23,045 bases of DNA from Desulfopila_A sp964446655 (GCA_964446655.1 CAYUPL010000050.1:1-23045), one strand, 5' to 3'. Numbered from the stretch's first letter, positions 6,621 through 14,530 are shown. A program made the numbers and translations. Notes: a model not told the origin generated them from the sequence alone.

Positions 6621-6874
6621 GTGCGGAAAGTGTAAAACAGGGCACGCCAGACCATTGGCAGAAGAGTAGCTTTTTACTACAACGTCGACTCGGTTTTTGC
6701 AGGATGGCTGGGCAAAAGTGCGATGGACAGGCGGATTTGACAAGTGTTGCCAAAAGCTACTTGTCTGTAGTGTTTGTTTTCACCCGTTACAGGGTCAAGC
6801 AGGCTTCAATCCGTTGCAGCGGATATCTGCTCTGAAGCAGTAAAGGTTTTGCCGGACCGGCAAAATCGGTTTTA
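6621..6874. other. Intergenic region with hairpin-forming repeats
   Basis: No convincing gene. GTAGCTTTT (6666-6674) and AAAAGCTAC (6752-6760) are perfect 9-base inverted arms 77 bases apart, so a structured transcript is possible. At 6847-6865, TTTTGCCGG and CCGGCAAAA form a tight hairpin just past the stop of the - strand ORF at 6875. This may be a terminator, although no long U tract follows. A 74-codon ORF at 6611-6835 has no RBS or recognisable motif and was not called. Confidence 0.4.
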
Positions 6875-7168
6875 TCAGGCCTGATACATGGTATCGGCAA
6901 CATCACTGAATATGGCGTCTATGCCATGCGCATTTAATTGCTCGAGAAGTCTGGGCAAGTGTGAAATGTGTGGCAGAGTAATGTCGCCACTGCCGGAGCA
7001 ACCGACGATTGTATAGCCGCTCTGTCGTAAAAATGCTTGAGCAACCCGGTAATCGGGTACCGTGATGGCAAGGATGGAAAAATCTTCCATATAAAATGAA
7101 GGCAGGCGAACCTCAAGGTATTGCGAACGCGCTTCACAGCTGCGCTCAACGAGTGGTATGGTTATCAT
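6875..7168 (-). CDS. Small hypothetical protein, possibly ACT-like
   Basis: A 97-residue ORF with no family I can name securely. From residue 27 it reads MEDFSILAITVPDYRVAQAF and continues with alternating strands and helices (QSGYTIV, LPRLLEQLNAHGIDAIF). That beta-alpha-beta-beta-alpha-beta rhythm recalls small regulatory ACT-type domains, but this is only a resemblance. The start is uncertain. ATG 7168 has only a weak purine stretch before it, and ATG at residue 27 would leave a 71-residue protein starting at the compact domain. It lies 69 bases downstream of a chemoreceptor pseudogene on the same strand and may have been cotranscribed with it. A hairpin at 6847-6865 follows the stop. Confidence 0.5.
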   Translation of the reverse strand: MITIPLVERSCEARSQYLEVRLPSFYMEDFSILAITVPDYRVAQAFLRQSGYTIVGCSGSGDITLPHISHLPRLLEQLNAHGIDAIFSDVADTMYQA

Positions 7169-7237
7169 CTTTAATCATTTTCCCAATGGTGGCATTGTCC
7201 TGGTGTTGTTAACATGCGGCATTTATCAATAATCTTT

Positions 7238-8372
7238 TTATAAGCATTGCCTCGCTTTTCTGCAAAAAAGTCTGCGCCCCCTTTTGATGTGGTACTTTTT
7301 TCTTTTCTGCAGGATCGTCTGGTTGCCACTGATATCCTTGGTGATATCGCCCACGGCGATGGAGCTTTGTGCCACATTTTCGTTGACTTCGGCAATGCCT
7401 GATGCCGCCTGTTGGACATTTTCGGAAATCTCCGAGGTGGCGGCGGACTGCTGCTCGACCGCCGTGGCGATGGTGGTGATGACATCGTTGATGTCGTCGA
7501 TGACCGTGCCGATTCTTTCGATATCGGTGATGGTGCCATCCGTGGTGGTTTGCATCTCTTCTATCTGTATTTTGATATCCACCGTGGCTTCGGCGGTCTG
7601 CTTGGCAAGCTCTTTGATCTCGTTGGCAACGACGGCAAAACCCTTGCCGGCTTCTCCGGCACGTGCCGCCTCGATGGTGGCATTGCGTGCCAGCAGATTA
7701 GTCTGTTCCGAAATTTCGGTTATTGCCTGGGTAACCTTGCCGATTTTATCCTGCTGGCTGATATCAAGCTTGGAAGTAAAATCGCCATTTGCCAGTTTAT
7801 CGACAAAGTCAACCACCCGCTGTACCGGCCCGGTGATGGTTTTGGTTATGAAAAATGCCGCGATAACGGCGATAATTACCGCAATAACAGACGCGATCAG
7901 CACGACTCGCACTGCGTTCTCGCTGCGTGCCTGGACAATTGGCCCGAGCTCATCCTGGTCTTCCTTGACCGAGAGTTTGATAAACTCCACATCTTCCGCC
8001 ATCTCCGGTCCCATTATATCGAGGGTGTTGGTGATGAGATCGTTGTGTGTGTAGATACCCTCGGCAATCTTGGTGAAGGTTGCGCGATACAACTGCTCCG
8101 CTTCCTCGATAACTTTTTCGTTCAAAACGCGGCGCGTAGGATTTTGGAGCTCGTTTCTCAGCTCGTCTGTTTTCTTATATACTTCTTCAAACTCGGCATA
8201 GACGCGCTCTTCGTCGGCTTTTGCGTTGGTATCCAGGAATTTTTGGGAATACAGCCGGCCAAGCAGCATATGGCGCAGGATCATTCCCGCATCATAGGCA
8301 GCCTCTGCGTCATTGTGTTGCAGTTTGCAAAAAGTCCATATCTGCCTGTTATGAGGCTTTAAAGTATTTCAT
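7238..8372 (-). pseudogene. Methyl-accepting chemotaxis protein, multiply deleted pseudogene
   Basis: Sequence with MCP features but at least three lesions. (1) ATG 8372 with a GGAG RBS reads MKYFKAS and stops at once. The sensory region resumes in another frame (HNDAEAAYDAGMILRHML), so the first membrane segment and part of the ligand domain are lost. (2) After the second membrane segment (VVLIASVIAVIIAVIAAFF) and HAMP domain, QQDKIG is joined directly to KVTQAITEISEQTN of the hairpin tip, so about 130 residues of the signalling helix are missing in frame. (3) The C terminus leaves the MCP frame after DITKDISG and ends in unrelated Lys/Arg-rich residues. The invariant LLALNATIEAARAGE reads LLARNATIEAARAGE. 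A 348-codon ORF (7238-8284) remains open, so a protein could still be made, but signalling to CheA is unlikely. Confidence 0.8.
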
Positions 8373-8403
8373 TTTCCAGCTCCAGAGTACCAGTTTCAGA
8401 TCG

Positions 8404-8419
8404 CGCAAGAAATATGCCA
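8404..8419 (-). promoter_or_regulatory. Sigma-54-type promoter of the MCP pseudogene
   Basis: On the - strand, TGGCATATTTCTTGCG has GG and GC spaced by 10 bases and matches TGGCA and TTGC of the consensus. The predicted start (~8393) lies about 20 bases before ATG 8372 and its GGAG RBS. Promoter, RBS and start codon are therefore preserved although the reading frame is broken. Confidence 0.6.
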
Positions 8420-8546
8420 GCTTTGTGGGTATGTCTCCAGGGATGCTGGTGTTTGCGTTAAGATTTTGAAAATATATTGTTATTTTCATAATGTGATTGT
8501 TGTTTCAGGGCGTCGTGCAATATGCCTGCAAGAAAAGGCGTGGCAA

Positions 8547-8556
8547 GGTGGTAAAA
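8547..8556. promoter_or_regulatory. GGTGGTAAAA element between divergent promoters
   Basis: GGTGGTAAAA lies roughly midway between the -24/-12 elements at 8404-8419 (-) and 8696-8711 (+), about 150-175 bases from each predicted start. The same core is found at 10983 and 14291. Candidate shared activator site; inference only. Confidence 0.35.
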
Positions 8557-8695
8557 AAGAAACCGGAAGAAGCCTGAAGATGGGATGCAAAAAAGGCTCC
8601 TGTCTGTCTTGACTATCTGCAACGTTTGTGGTACGTGTCATGTAAAGCTCTCCTACAATGTAGTATACCCAAATTGCGGGGTGGCCTGCCCGCAG

Positions 8696-8711
8696 TGGCT
8701 GCAGCGTTGCC
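8696..8711 (+). promoter_or_regulatory. Candidate sigma-54 promoter of the PocR hybrid kinase
   Basis: TGGCTGCAGCGTTGCC has the required GG-N10-GC spacing with a good TTGC -12 box, but the -24 box is only TGGC. The start would be near 8722, about 40 bases before ATG 8762. It is weaker than the elements at 6545 and 8404. Confidence 0.4.
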
Positions 8712-8761
8712 GTTCAAAAGGTTGCATGGGTGATGATAAGGGATGAGTGGGGGTAGTAGGC

Positions 8762-10843
8762 ATGGAGTTGGAGCAACTCATTGATATCGACACATTACAG
8801 CAGCTTCTCCAAAAATTTTATGAGATCAGCGGCATCGACACGGCTATCGTTACCACCGAAGGTACAATCCTCACCGAAACCGGCTGGCAGGAGATCTGCG
8901 TTAAGTTTCACAGGGTTCATCCGGAAACGGCTGCGTTATGCAAACAGAGCGACTTCAGGGTAAATACGGCAATACAGCGGGGGCGGAAGAGTGTTTCGTA
9001 TACCTGTCCCATGGGCCTGGTGGATTCCTACTGCCCGATCATCGTCCATGGCCGCCATCTTGCCAATATCTTTACCGGGCAATTCTTCCACAAACCTCTG
9101 CAGCAGGAGGACTGGGCCCGGTTCAGGAAACAGGCCGGTATCTTTGGCTTTGAAGAACAGCAGTATTTAGAGGCTGTTGCCGCGGTACCTGTGATTTCCA
9201 GGGAAAGGCATGACAGTATACTGTCGTTTCTCGGGACCTTTGCCGAGCTGATCATTACCATGGCCTCCGACGCACTGGCATTGACGGAGGCGAAGCGGCG
9301 CACCGAGCAGCGTGAAAAGGTCTTAAAAAGTACCTTTGAGCTCTCACCTGTCCTGATGACGATAAGTGAGATCGACACCGGCAGGTATCTCCAGGTCAAT
9401 AAAAAATTTACCGAAATGACAGGGTACTCACAGGACGAGGTGGTGGGGAAGGTATCGACACAACTAGGCATATTGGAGCCACAGCAACGCCGGCGGCTGT
9501 TAGGGCTGCTGGAGGAGAATGGCTACATTGAAGAACAGGAGGTGACACTGGGGAAAGCCGACGGCGGCCAATGTGTCGTGAGTTATTCCGGGTGTGCCAT
9601 AAAGATAGACGGTAAGAAGTACCTGCTCGCCTTTGGCCTGGATCTCAGCCGGCGCAAAGAGGCGGAACAGGAAAATGTGCAGCTTTCCCGGCAGCTGCGC
9701 CAGGCCCAGAAAATCGAGGCCATCGGCACGCTTGCCGGCGGTATTGCCCATGATTTTAACAATATCCTTGGTGCCATGCTCGGCTATACGGCTATGGCGC
9801 TCGACGATGTACAGCCCGATTCCAGGATAGGCCAGGATCTGCAGCATGTGCTGGATGCCGGGCAGCGGGCCAAGGAGCTGGTGGACCAGATACTTACCTT
9901 CAGCCGTCAGAAAGAAACGGACAAGGCGATTTTGCAGCCGGCATCGGTAATAAAAGAGGCGGTAAAGATGCTACGCTCGACGCTGCCGTCGACAATCTCA
10001 ATTGATCAGGAGATTGAGCCGGAAGCGGGGTCTGTATGTGCCGATCCGGTTCAGTTGCATCAGGTTGTCGTCAACATCTGCACCAACGCCTATCATGCAA
10101 TGGAGGTAAGTGGCGGCAGGCTGGTCATTGGCCTGCGGCAGGCATTTCATCTTCCCCCGCAAATCCGTCGTAAGGCCGAGTGCCTGGGTACCGAATATGT
10201 GGAAATCAGCATGCAGGATACAGGTTCGGGAATGCCGCCTGAAGTTGCCGCAAAGATCTTTGACCCGTTCTTCACTACCAAAGCCGAGGGCAAAGGAACG
10301 GGAATGGGGCTGTCCATCGTCCATGGCATAGTCTCCGAACTTGAAGGAGCTGTTACCGTTGATAGCGAGGTGGGGCGGGGCACGACCTTTCGTATTTTCC
10401 TTCCCAAGACCCGGGAAATCAGTGTAGAGAAATCCATTGCAAGCAAGAGTCTGCCCGGTGGCACAGAGTCCATCCTCTTTATAGATGATGAAAAAATGCT
10501 GGTGGACATGGTCCGGGACAAACTTGAAAGACTTGGGTACAGCGTGGTGGGCGAAACGGACAGCCGAGCGGCTTTATACCTCTTTACAAGTGATCCCAAT
10601 GCCTTCGACATGGTCATTACCGACTTCACCATGCCGGGGATGAACGGTCTTGACGTGGCAAAGCGAATGTTGGAGGTTCGTCCGGCATTGCCGATAATCA
10701 TCTGTACCGGTTACAGCGAGTTGGTGGACAGGGAGAGTGCCGTTGCGGCAGGTATTCAAGGCTTTTTGCAAAAGCCTGTATTAAACGAGGATATGGCACA
10801 GCTTGTGCGGGATCTGATTGATGCCGGCGCCGCTACTCCTTGA
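8762..10843 (+). CDS. Hybrid histidine kinase: PocR sensory domain, PAS, HisKA, HATPase, receiver
   Basis: A soluble protein of 693 residues from ATG 8762. Residues ~8-170 are a PocR-type ligand domain (FYEISGIDTAIV, CPMGLVDSYCPI, HLANIFTGQFF with conserved cysteines C46, C60, C82, C91). A PAS domain lies at ~188-300 (NKKFTEMTGYSQDEVVGK). The kinase core has H330 (GGIAHDFNN), N442, DTGSG at 486-490 and GTGMGLS. The receiver has D571 as a possible phosphosite neighbour (FIDDE), phospho-acceptor D621, T649 and K671. There is no DNA-binding output, so phosphate is probably relayed onward, perhaps to the regulator at 12727. GTG 8747, preceded by AAGGGA, is an alternative start adding five residues. 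A degraded receiver lies downstream at 11351. Confidence 0.9.
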   Translation: MELEQLIDIDTLQQLLQKFYEISGIDTAIVTTEGTILTETGWQEICVKFHRVHPETAALCKQSDFRVNTAIQRGRKSVSYTCPMGLVDSYCPIIVHGRHLANIFTGQFFHKPLQQEDWARFRKQAGIFGFEEQQYLEAVAAVPVISRERHDSILSFLGTFAELIITMASDALALTEAKRRTEQREKVLKSTFELSPVLMTISEIDTGRYLQVNKKFTEMTGYSQDEVVGKVSTQLGILEPQQRRRLLGLLEENGYIEEQEVTLGKADGGQCVVSYSGCAIKIDGKKYLLAFGLDLSRRKEAEQENVQLSRQLRQAQKIEAIGTLAGGIAHDFNNILGAMLGYTAMALDDVQPDSRIGQDLQHVLDAGQRAKELVDQILTFSRQKETDKAILQPASVIKEAVKMLRSTLPSTISIDQEIEPEAGSVCADPVQLHQVVVNICTNAYHAMEVSGGRLVIGLRQAFHLPPQIRRKAECLGTEYVEISMQDTGSGMPPEVAAKIFDPFFTTKAEGKGTGMGLSIVHGIVSELEGAVTVDSEVGRGTTFRIFLPKTREISVEKSIASKSLPGGTESILFIDDEKMLVDMVRDKLERLGYSVVGETDSRAALYLFTSDPNAFDMVITDFTMPGMNGLDVAKRMLEVRPALPIIICTGYSELVDRESAVAAGIQGFLQKPVLNEDMAQLVRDLIDAGAATP

Positions 10844-10982
10844 CGCTTCTGCATTGTTGCGCTGTCGCAATGTGCCGCAATGCGGAATTGTGGACAGCCG
10901 CCCCGATCAATTCATGAACGCATCGCATTCACCAATTCCATGGAAATTTTGTGTTCCCGGTCGAGCGGTTACAATGGTCAAT

Positions 10983-11000
10983 GGTGGTAAAATCACCACC
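10983..11000. promoter_or_regulatory. GGTGGT/ACCACC inverted repeat, candidate activator site
   Basis: ATGGTGGTAAAA (10981-10992) repeats the sequence found in the palindrome at 14289-14310, here with a second arm ACCACC. It lies ~315 bases upstream of the start predicted from the -24/-12 candidate at 11290. Binding would need looping, and a terminator role is an equally valid reading. Confidence 0.35.
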
Positions 11001-11289
11001 TCTCTCTCCTCCTTTTTTTAAGCCACATCAATATTCTTCGCGTCATACTCTACCCTACTTTGTGGGAATAGTGCATTGCTCTGGAATGTTTAGAGAATAT
11101 TTTTATAATGGCCTCTCTTTTGGAGGGAGCAGAGTGGCCGCCAAAGGCCTGAAGCACTTGGGTGTTTGGCAATCTCTTTACCGGTCCGGGACCCAAAATT
11201 TCTTGAAGGGACCTTTAATCGCTAGAACATTGGAGCAGCGGGATGTTGCACCTCTCTGTCGCATAACACTCCGACTGAACACTTTTGAA

Positions 11290-11305
11290 TGGCATGAATC
11301 CTGCA
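11290..11305 (+). promoter_or_regulatory. Candidate sigma-54 promoter of the kinase/regulator operon 11586-14115
   Basis: TGGCATGAATCCTGCA has GG-N10-GC spacing and differs from TGGCAC-N5-TTGCA at two positions. The start would be near 11316, so the leader would run ~270 bases through the receiver relic to ATG 11586. Confidence 0.45.
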
Positions 11306-11350
11306 AGGTGAATCTTGTAAAAATGAATCCTGTAAAATACAGGTAGTAAC

Positions 11351-11550
11351 AGCATTGACCCGAGGATGCAGGACATCAAGGGATTGAGGAGATCAGGCAT
11401 ATCCGCACCGATATGCCGATAATCGTTTGCACCGGCAAGGGATGGATAGACGAAACAGGAATCCTCAAGGAGAGCCGGCGCATGAGGGTTCTCAAAAAAC
11501 CTGTGTCCATGGCTGATATATCGGCAGCCCTGGTACGCGTTTGCGCCTGA
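11351..11550 (+). pseudogene. Frameshifted receiver-domain relic
   Basis: One frame reads SIDPRMQDIKG and the next, after the equivalent of one lost base near 11380, reads IEEIRHIRTDMPIIVCTG. It ends RVLKKPVSMADISAALVRVCA with TGA at 11548-11550. This is the second half of a CheY-like receiver: phospho-site loop, then the PIIVCTG strand with the conserved Thr, then the KKP lysine. It resembles the receiver of the PocR kinase (PIIICTG, LQKPV). The N-terminal half and the kinase it presumably belonged to are absent. The 36 bases to ATG 11586 hold only the RBS of the next gene. Confidence 0.75.
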
Positions 11551-11585
11551 ACCATTTCTAAATAACCATGTAAGGCAAAGTCTCT

Positions 11586-12746
11586 ATGCAGGCCTCTTTA
11601 CTAAAATATCTCGCGCAAAAAGACGATGCGCTTGTCTGGAACATGCTCCTGGAATACAAGTTTCTGCAATCTCTGCGGCTTGTTACGCGTGGTATAACCC
11701 ACAATTACAATAATATCTTTACCGGGGCGATCGGCCAGTCGAGTCTGCTTTCCGCTCAGACGAATAGCGGGCGGCGTCCAATTTTGCAAGATTTGATCAA
11801 CCGGGGAGTGGCAACTACCGAAACACTTTTCCGTTTTACACGATTCGTCAAGGACGATATAACGCCTCACCGGCTCGCGGTGGTTCTCGACAACGTGGTT
11901 GATGCATTGCAGGCGGTCACGCCCAAGGTGCAAATTTTGGTGGAAAATCATCATCACATGCTGCGCATACAGGGCGAGTTCAGCAGTCTGGTTCTGATGA
12001 TGTTTTATGTTGGTGAGAATAGTATTCAAGCAATGCCCGGTGGAGGGAAAATGGTCTTTTCCGTTGCTCCCGTTTCAAGCCAAGATAGTCGGCAATGGGT
12101 CAAGGTGTTCATTGAAGATGAGGGCGTCGGGGTTGATTCAGTGGTTCGCAGCGACATCTTTATGCCATTTGCCGGGACCAAGAGCGGCTCTCACCGGGGC
12201 TTGGGATTGTATGTCGCACGTCAGCTTGCCAGAGAGCATGGTGGTGATCTGCGTCTGGATGAGGACGACACCGAGGCGACAACACGATTTGTCTTTAAGC
12301 TGCCTGTGTATGAGAACGTTTCCAGAAAAAAAGCTATGAAATCGGCGACGGATAAACCTACTGATGCAACGCCATCCACGGCGAAGAAACAGGTGTTTTT
12401 CATCATCGACGATGACCCCCTTCTTTTGGATGTTCTCGTCAACGGATTGCAGCGCCGCGGCCATATCATTTTCGCCGCATCAACCTGTGCCGAGGCTGTT
12501 GAGGAATACGAACTGGTCAGCAACATCGTCACGATTTTTCTGGTCGACATCGGCTTGACCGACTGCTCGGGCTTTGCCTGTGTCGAGCGTCTCATGGAGA
12601 TTGACAGCTCAGCCGGAGTTATTTTTATGTCTGGTGAATCGGCAGAAAGTTATCCAGATTTACCCGACACCGCAGCATTTATTGCAAAACCATTTACCGT
12701 GAAGCAGGTGGAGGATCTGGCCAACAATGTCACAGCTCAAGCTTAA
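11586..12746 (+). CDS. Minimal histidine kinase fused to a receiver domain
   Basis: A soluble 386-residue protein with no sensory domain before the dimerisation helix. H39 lies in GITHNYNN, a variant of the AHDFNN box. N145 (GENSIQAM) is in the N box, D178-EGVG is G1 and HRGLGLYV is G2. A linker of ~30 residues (Lys/Thr/Ala-rich) leads to a receiver with DDD at 275-277, phospho-acceptor D321, S349 and K368. With all catalytic boxes present it should be active, but its input must come from a partner such as a chemoreceptor or another kinase. It overlaps the sigma-54 regulator gene by 20 bases, so the two are translationally coupled. The RBS is weak (AAGG). Confidence 0.85.
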   Translation: MQASLLKYLAQKDDALVWNMLLEYKFLQSLRLVTRGITHNYNNIFTGAIGQSSLLSAQTNSGRRPILQDLINRGVATTETLFRFTRFVKDDITPHRLAVVLDNVVDALQAVTPKVQILVENHHHMLRIQGEFSSLVLMMFYVGENSIQAMPGGGKMVFSVAPVSSQDSRQWVKVFIEDEGVGVDSVVRSDIFMPFAGTKSGSHRGLGLYVARQLAREHGGDLRLDEDDTEATTRFVFKLPVYENVSRKKAMKSATDKPTDATPSTAKKQVFFIIDDDPLLLDVLVNGLQRRGHIIFAASTCAEAVEEYELVSNIVTIFLVDIGLTDCSGFACVERLMEIDSSAGVIFMSGESAESYPDLPDTAAFIAKPFTVKQVEDLANNVTAQA

Positions 12747-14115
12747 ACAGGGGGAACAGGTACGTGTTCTGGTGGTTGATGATGAAATATCCATCGTCAA
12801 TTTTATAGAGGACACCCTTGCCGGTCATGGCTGTGAGGTGGAGCCCTATGTCGACTCCCAGGTCGCTCTGGACAGCCTGCCGGCCGAAGCCTTTGATCTT
12901 GCACTGATAGACATCAATATGCCGGCAGTTGACGGCATACAACTCTCCAAAGCATTCTTAAAGCATAACAGGGATGCCGAGATAATAATCATCACCGGTG
13001 TGCCGGATGAAAATAATCTTGATCCCTTATTGCGGCTGGGCCTCAGCCATTTTCTCTTTAAGCCCTTTAATGCATCCCAGTTGGCCTATACCGTCTATGC
13101 CGCACTGCACATGCAGCGCATGCGCCAAAGCCATCTGCGTAATGTGGACACACCAAACCGCAGTAAGCTTGTCGGCATATCACAATCGATACGGCAGCTG
13201 CGCCATGAAATTCGAACCTTTGCCACAATGGATATGCCGGTCTTGATTTTGGGGGAGTCCGGAACAGGCAAAGAAATTATCGCCCAAGAGCTGCATGAGC
13301 TCAGTGGTCGCTCTGCTAAAAAAATTCTGCCGATAAACTGCGCCGTACTCGGCAGCCTGGCGGAATCTGAACTTTTTGGCCATACCAGGGGGGCGTTCAC
13401 CGGCTCGACCAGTACCACCATCGGTCACGTAGGCGAAGCAGAGGGCGGCACGCTGTTTCTCGATGAAGTGGGCGAATTGAATAGTGATATCCAGGCGAAA
13501 CTGCTTCGGTTTCTTGATGCCGGCGAATATATGCGGGTCGGAGAGTCGAAGGTGCGCCATGCCGATATACGAATTGTCGCCGCCACCAACAGGGATCTTG
13601 AGGCAATGTGTGCCCGGGGTGAGTTCAGAGAAGACCTTTTCTATCGCCTTGCCGGGACAACACTTGAGGCCAAGCCGCTGGCCGGGCGCAGGGAGGATAT
13701 CATTCCTCTGATCTGGCATTTCCTGGCCCAGTTTGGCAGTCTCTATAACAAAACCTATGATATCTCAGCCGATGCCTGTGCATGTCTGACGCAGCACGAG
13801 TGGCCGGGCAATGTTCGGCAACTTAAGCAGGCACTCCACAAAGTTATCCAGATTGCCGTGAACGAAAAAATTATCGCCCATGATGTGGAAAGGGTTATTG
13901 GTGAACGACAGGAGAACCAGCATCCACCGTTTAAGCAAGCAAAGCAGGAAGTTGTGGAGGAGTTTGAGAGAAGATATCTGCTTCGGACCCTCCAGCTCGC
14001 CCAGGGGAACCTCAAAAGAGCACTTGAGATCAGTGGGATGCATAAGAAGAACTTTTATACGAAAATCAATGCGCTTGGTTTGATGCTCAAGGATTTTCAT
14101 CCTCCGGATACTTGA
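12727..14115 (+). CDS. Sigma-54-dependent response regulator with variant GAFTGS loop
   Basis: A 462-residue NtrC-type activator. The receiver has DDE 18-20, D62, T90 and K112. The AAA+ domain has Walker A GESGTGKE 176-183, Walker B GGTLFLDEVGE 240-250 and WPGNVRQL. A Fis-type helix-turn-helix lies near 430-455 (GNLKRALEISGMHKKNFYTK). The sigma-54 contact loop at 222-227 reads GAFTGS instead of GAFTGA, and a Ser/Thr-rich stretch follows. The last residue of this loop is normally Ala, and changes there can weaken coupling to sigma-54, though activity cannot be judged from sequence. It overlaps its probable partner kinase by 20 bases. GGTGGTA-type elements at 8547, 10983, 14289 and 14501 near -24/-12 candidates are possible targets. 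A hairpin-plus-T8 terminator follows at 14188-14225. Confidence 0.9.
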   Translation: MSQLKLKQGEQVRVLVVDDEISIVNFIEDTLAGHGCEVEPYVDSQVALDSLPAEAFDLALIDINMPAVDGIQLSKAFLKHNRDAEIIIITGVPDENNLDPLLRLGLSHFLFKPFNASQLAYTVYAALHMQRMRQSHLRNVDTPNRSKLVGISQSIRQLRHEIRTFATMDMPVLILGESGTGKEIIAQELHELSGRSAKKILPINCAVLGSLAESELFGHTRGAFTGSTSTTIGHVGEAEGGTLFLDEVGELNSDIQAKLLRFLDAGEYMRVGESKVRHADIRIVAATNRDLEAMCARGEFREDLFYRLAGTTLEAKPLAGRREDIIPLIWHFLAQFGSLYNKTYDISADACACLTQHEWPGNVRQLKQALHKVIQIAVNEKIIAHDVERVIGERQENQHPPFKQAKQEVVEEFERRYLLRTLQLAQGNLKRALEISGMHKKNFYTKINALGLMLKDFHPPDT

Positions 14116-14187
14116 GGGCGTTTTGAAAAAAAAGGGGATACTCTTGCGCCATTCATGGAGTACGGGGTGAAGAGCCAGGCCACCAGT

Positions 14188-14225
14188 CCCGAAAATGTCG
14201 GCTCAGCAACTCCGGGGTTTTTTTT
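14188..14225 (+). terminator. Probable intrinsic terminator after the sigma-54 regulator
   Basis: CCCG (14188-14191) can pair with CGGG (14213-14216), directly followed by eight T residues (14218-14225) and further T runs. The stem is short with a 21-base loop, so strength is uncertain, but position and T tract fit. Confidence 0.45.
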
Positions 14226-14288
14226 ACAACTTTTTTTACTACTTTACTGCTGCTGCTGTTGCTGTGGTTGTCGTAGTAGCAGGTGGCA

Positions 14289-14310
14289 ATGGTGGTAAAA
14301 ATACCACCAT
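14289..14310. promoter_or_regulatory. Perfect 9-base inverted repeat (GGTGGTA palindrome)
   Basis: ATGGTGGTA (14289-14297) and TACCACCAT (14302-14310) are separated by AAAA. It shares ATGGTGGTAAAA with 10981-10992. It lies ~350 bases before the predicted chemoreceptor start site. Candidate high-affinity activator site. Confidence 0.45.
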
Positions 14311-14500
14311 ACTTTGGCCCCGGCTCATACAGGCATAAGAAATAGGCTCCTCCTGCCTGACTAATTACTGCAATCCATATATTGTATGAAATTCTAAACG
14401 GTTATCATATAATACCTGTGATGCTAGATTGTTTTCCCCGGTTTCGATTGTCTTTTTCCTGGTACTCCGCACAGTGGTACACTATGTGGCTGCTGGTGTG

Positions 14501-14530
14501 AGGTGGTTTTTGTGCCACCTTATACCACCT
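14501..14530. promoter_or_regulatory. AGGTGG/CCACCT repeat with adjacent TACCACCT
   Basis: AGGTGG (14501-14506) and CCACCT (14515-14520) form an inverted repeat around an 8-base spacer, and TACCACCT (14523-14530) follows at once. The cluster is 130-160 bases upstream of the predicted start from the promoter at 14633, typical enhancer distance. Confidence 0.4.

Larger units (their letters stand above)
8373..8761. other. Divergent regulatory region, no gene
   Basis: This stretch separates the MCP pseudogene from the PocR hybrid kinase. It contains the two opposed -24/-12 candidates and the central GGTGGTAAAA element. CTACAATGTAG (8653-8663) is a small palindrome, and a TTGACT at 8609 lacks a good -10 partner. 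No coding sequence was recognised. Confidence 0.5.
10844..11350. other. Intergenic region with inverted and direct repeats
   Basis: No gene recognised. GGTGGT (10983-10988) and ACCACC (10995-11000) form an inverted repeat around AAAATC. A pyrimidine run with seven T follows at 11013-11019, so it could end the kinase transcript as well as bind a regulator. Three imperfect TGAATC(C/T)TG(C/T)AA repeats start at 11295, 11309 and 11324, and the first overlaps a -24/-12 candidate. GGTCCGGGACC near 11191 is a short palindrome. Confidence 0.4.

Noticed and set aside
6611..6835. 74-codon ORF in the promoter-proximal intergenic region
   Set aside because: No RBS, no recognisable domain, and it runs through inverted repeats.
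8609..8659. TTGACT (8609) and TACAAT (8654) as a sigma-70 promoter
   Set aside because: The spacing is far too long (39 bases), and neither box has a proper partner at 16-18 bases.
11531..11547. TGGTACGCGTTTGCGCC as a sigma-54 promoter just before the gene at 11586
   Set aside because: GG and GC are separated by 9 bases rather than 10, and the sequence is the coding end of the receiver relic.
14167..14195. AGAGCCAGGCCACCAGTCC resembling the 3' box of a cobalamin riboswitch
   Set aside because: The other conserved blocks of that riboswitch are not visible and no gene follows for over 600 bases. It is better explained as part of the terminator region.
14247..14265. CTG triplet run as a microsatellite or CRISPR-like repeat
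   Set aside because: Only a few imperfect triplets; too short and degenerate to call. No CRISPR-type repeat-spacer structure was found anywhere in the window.
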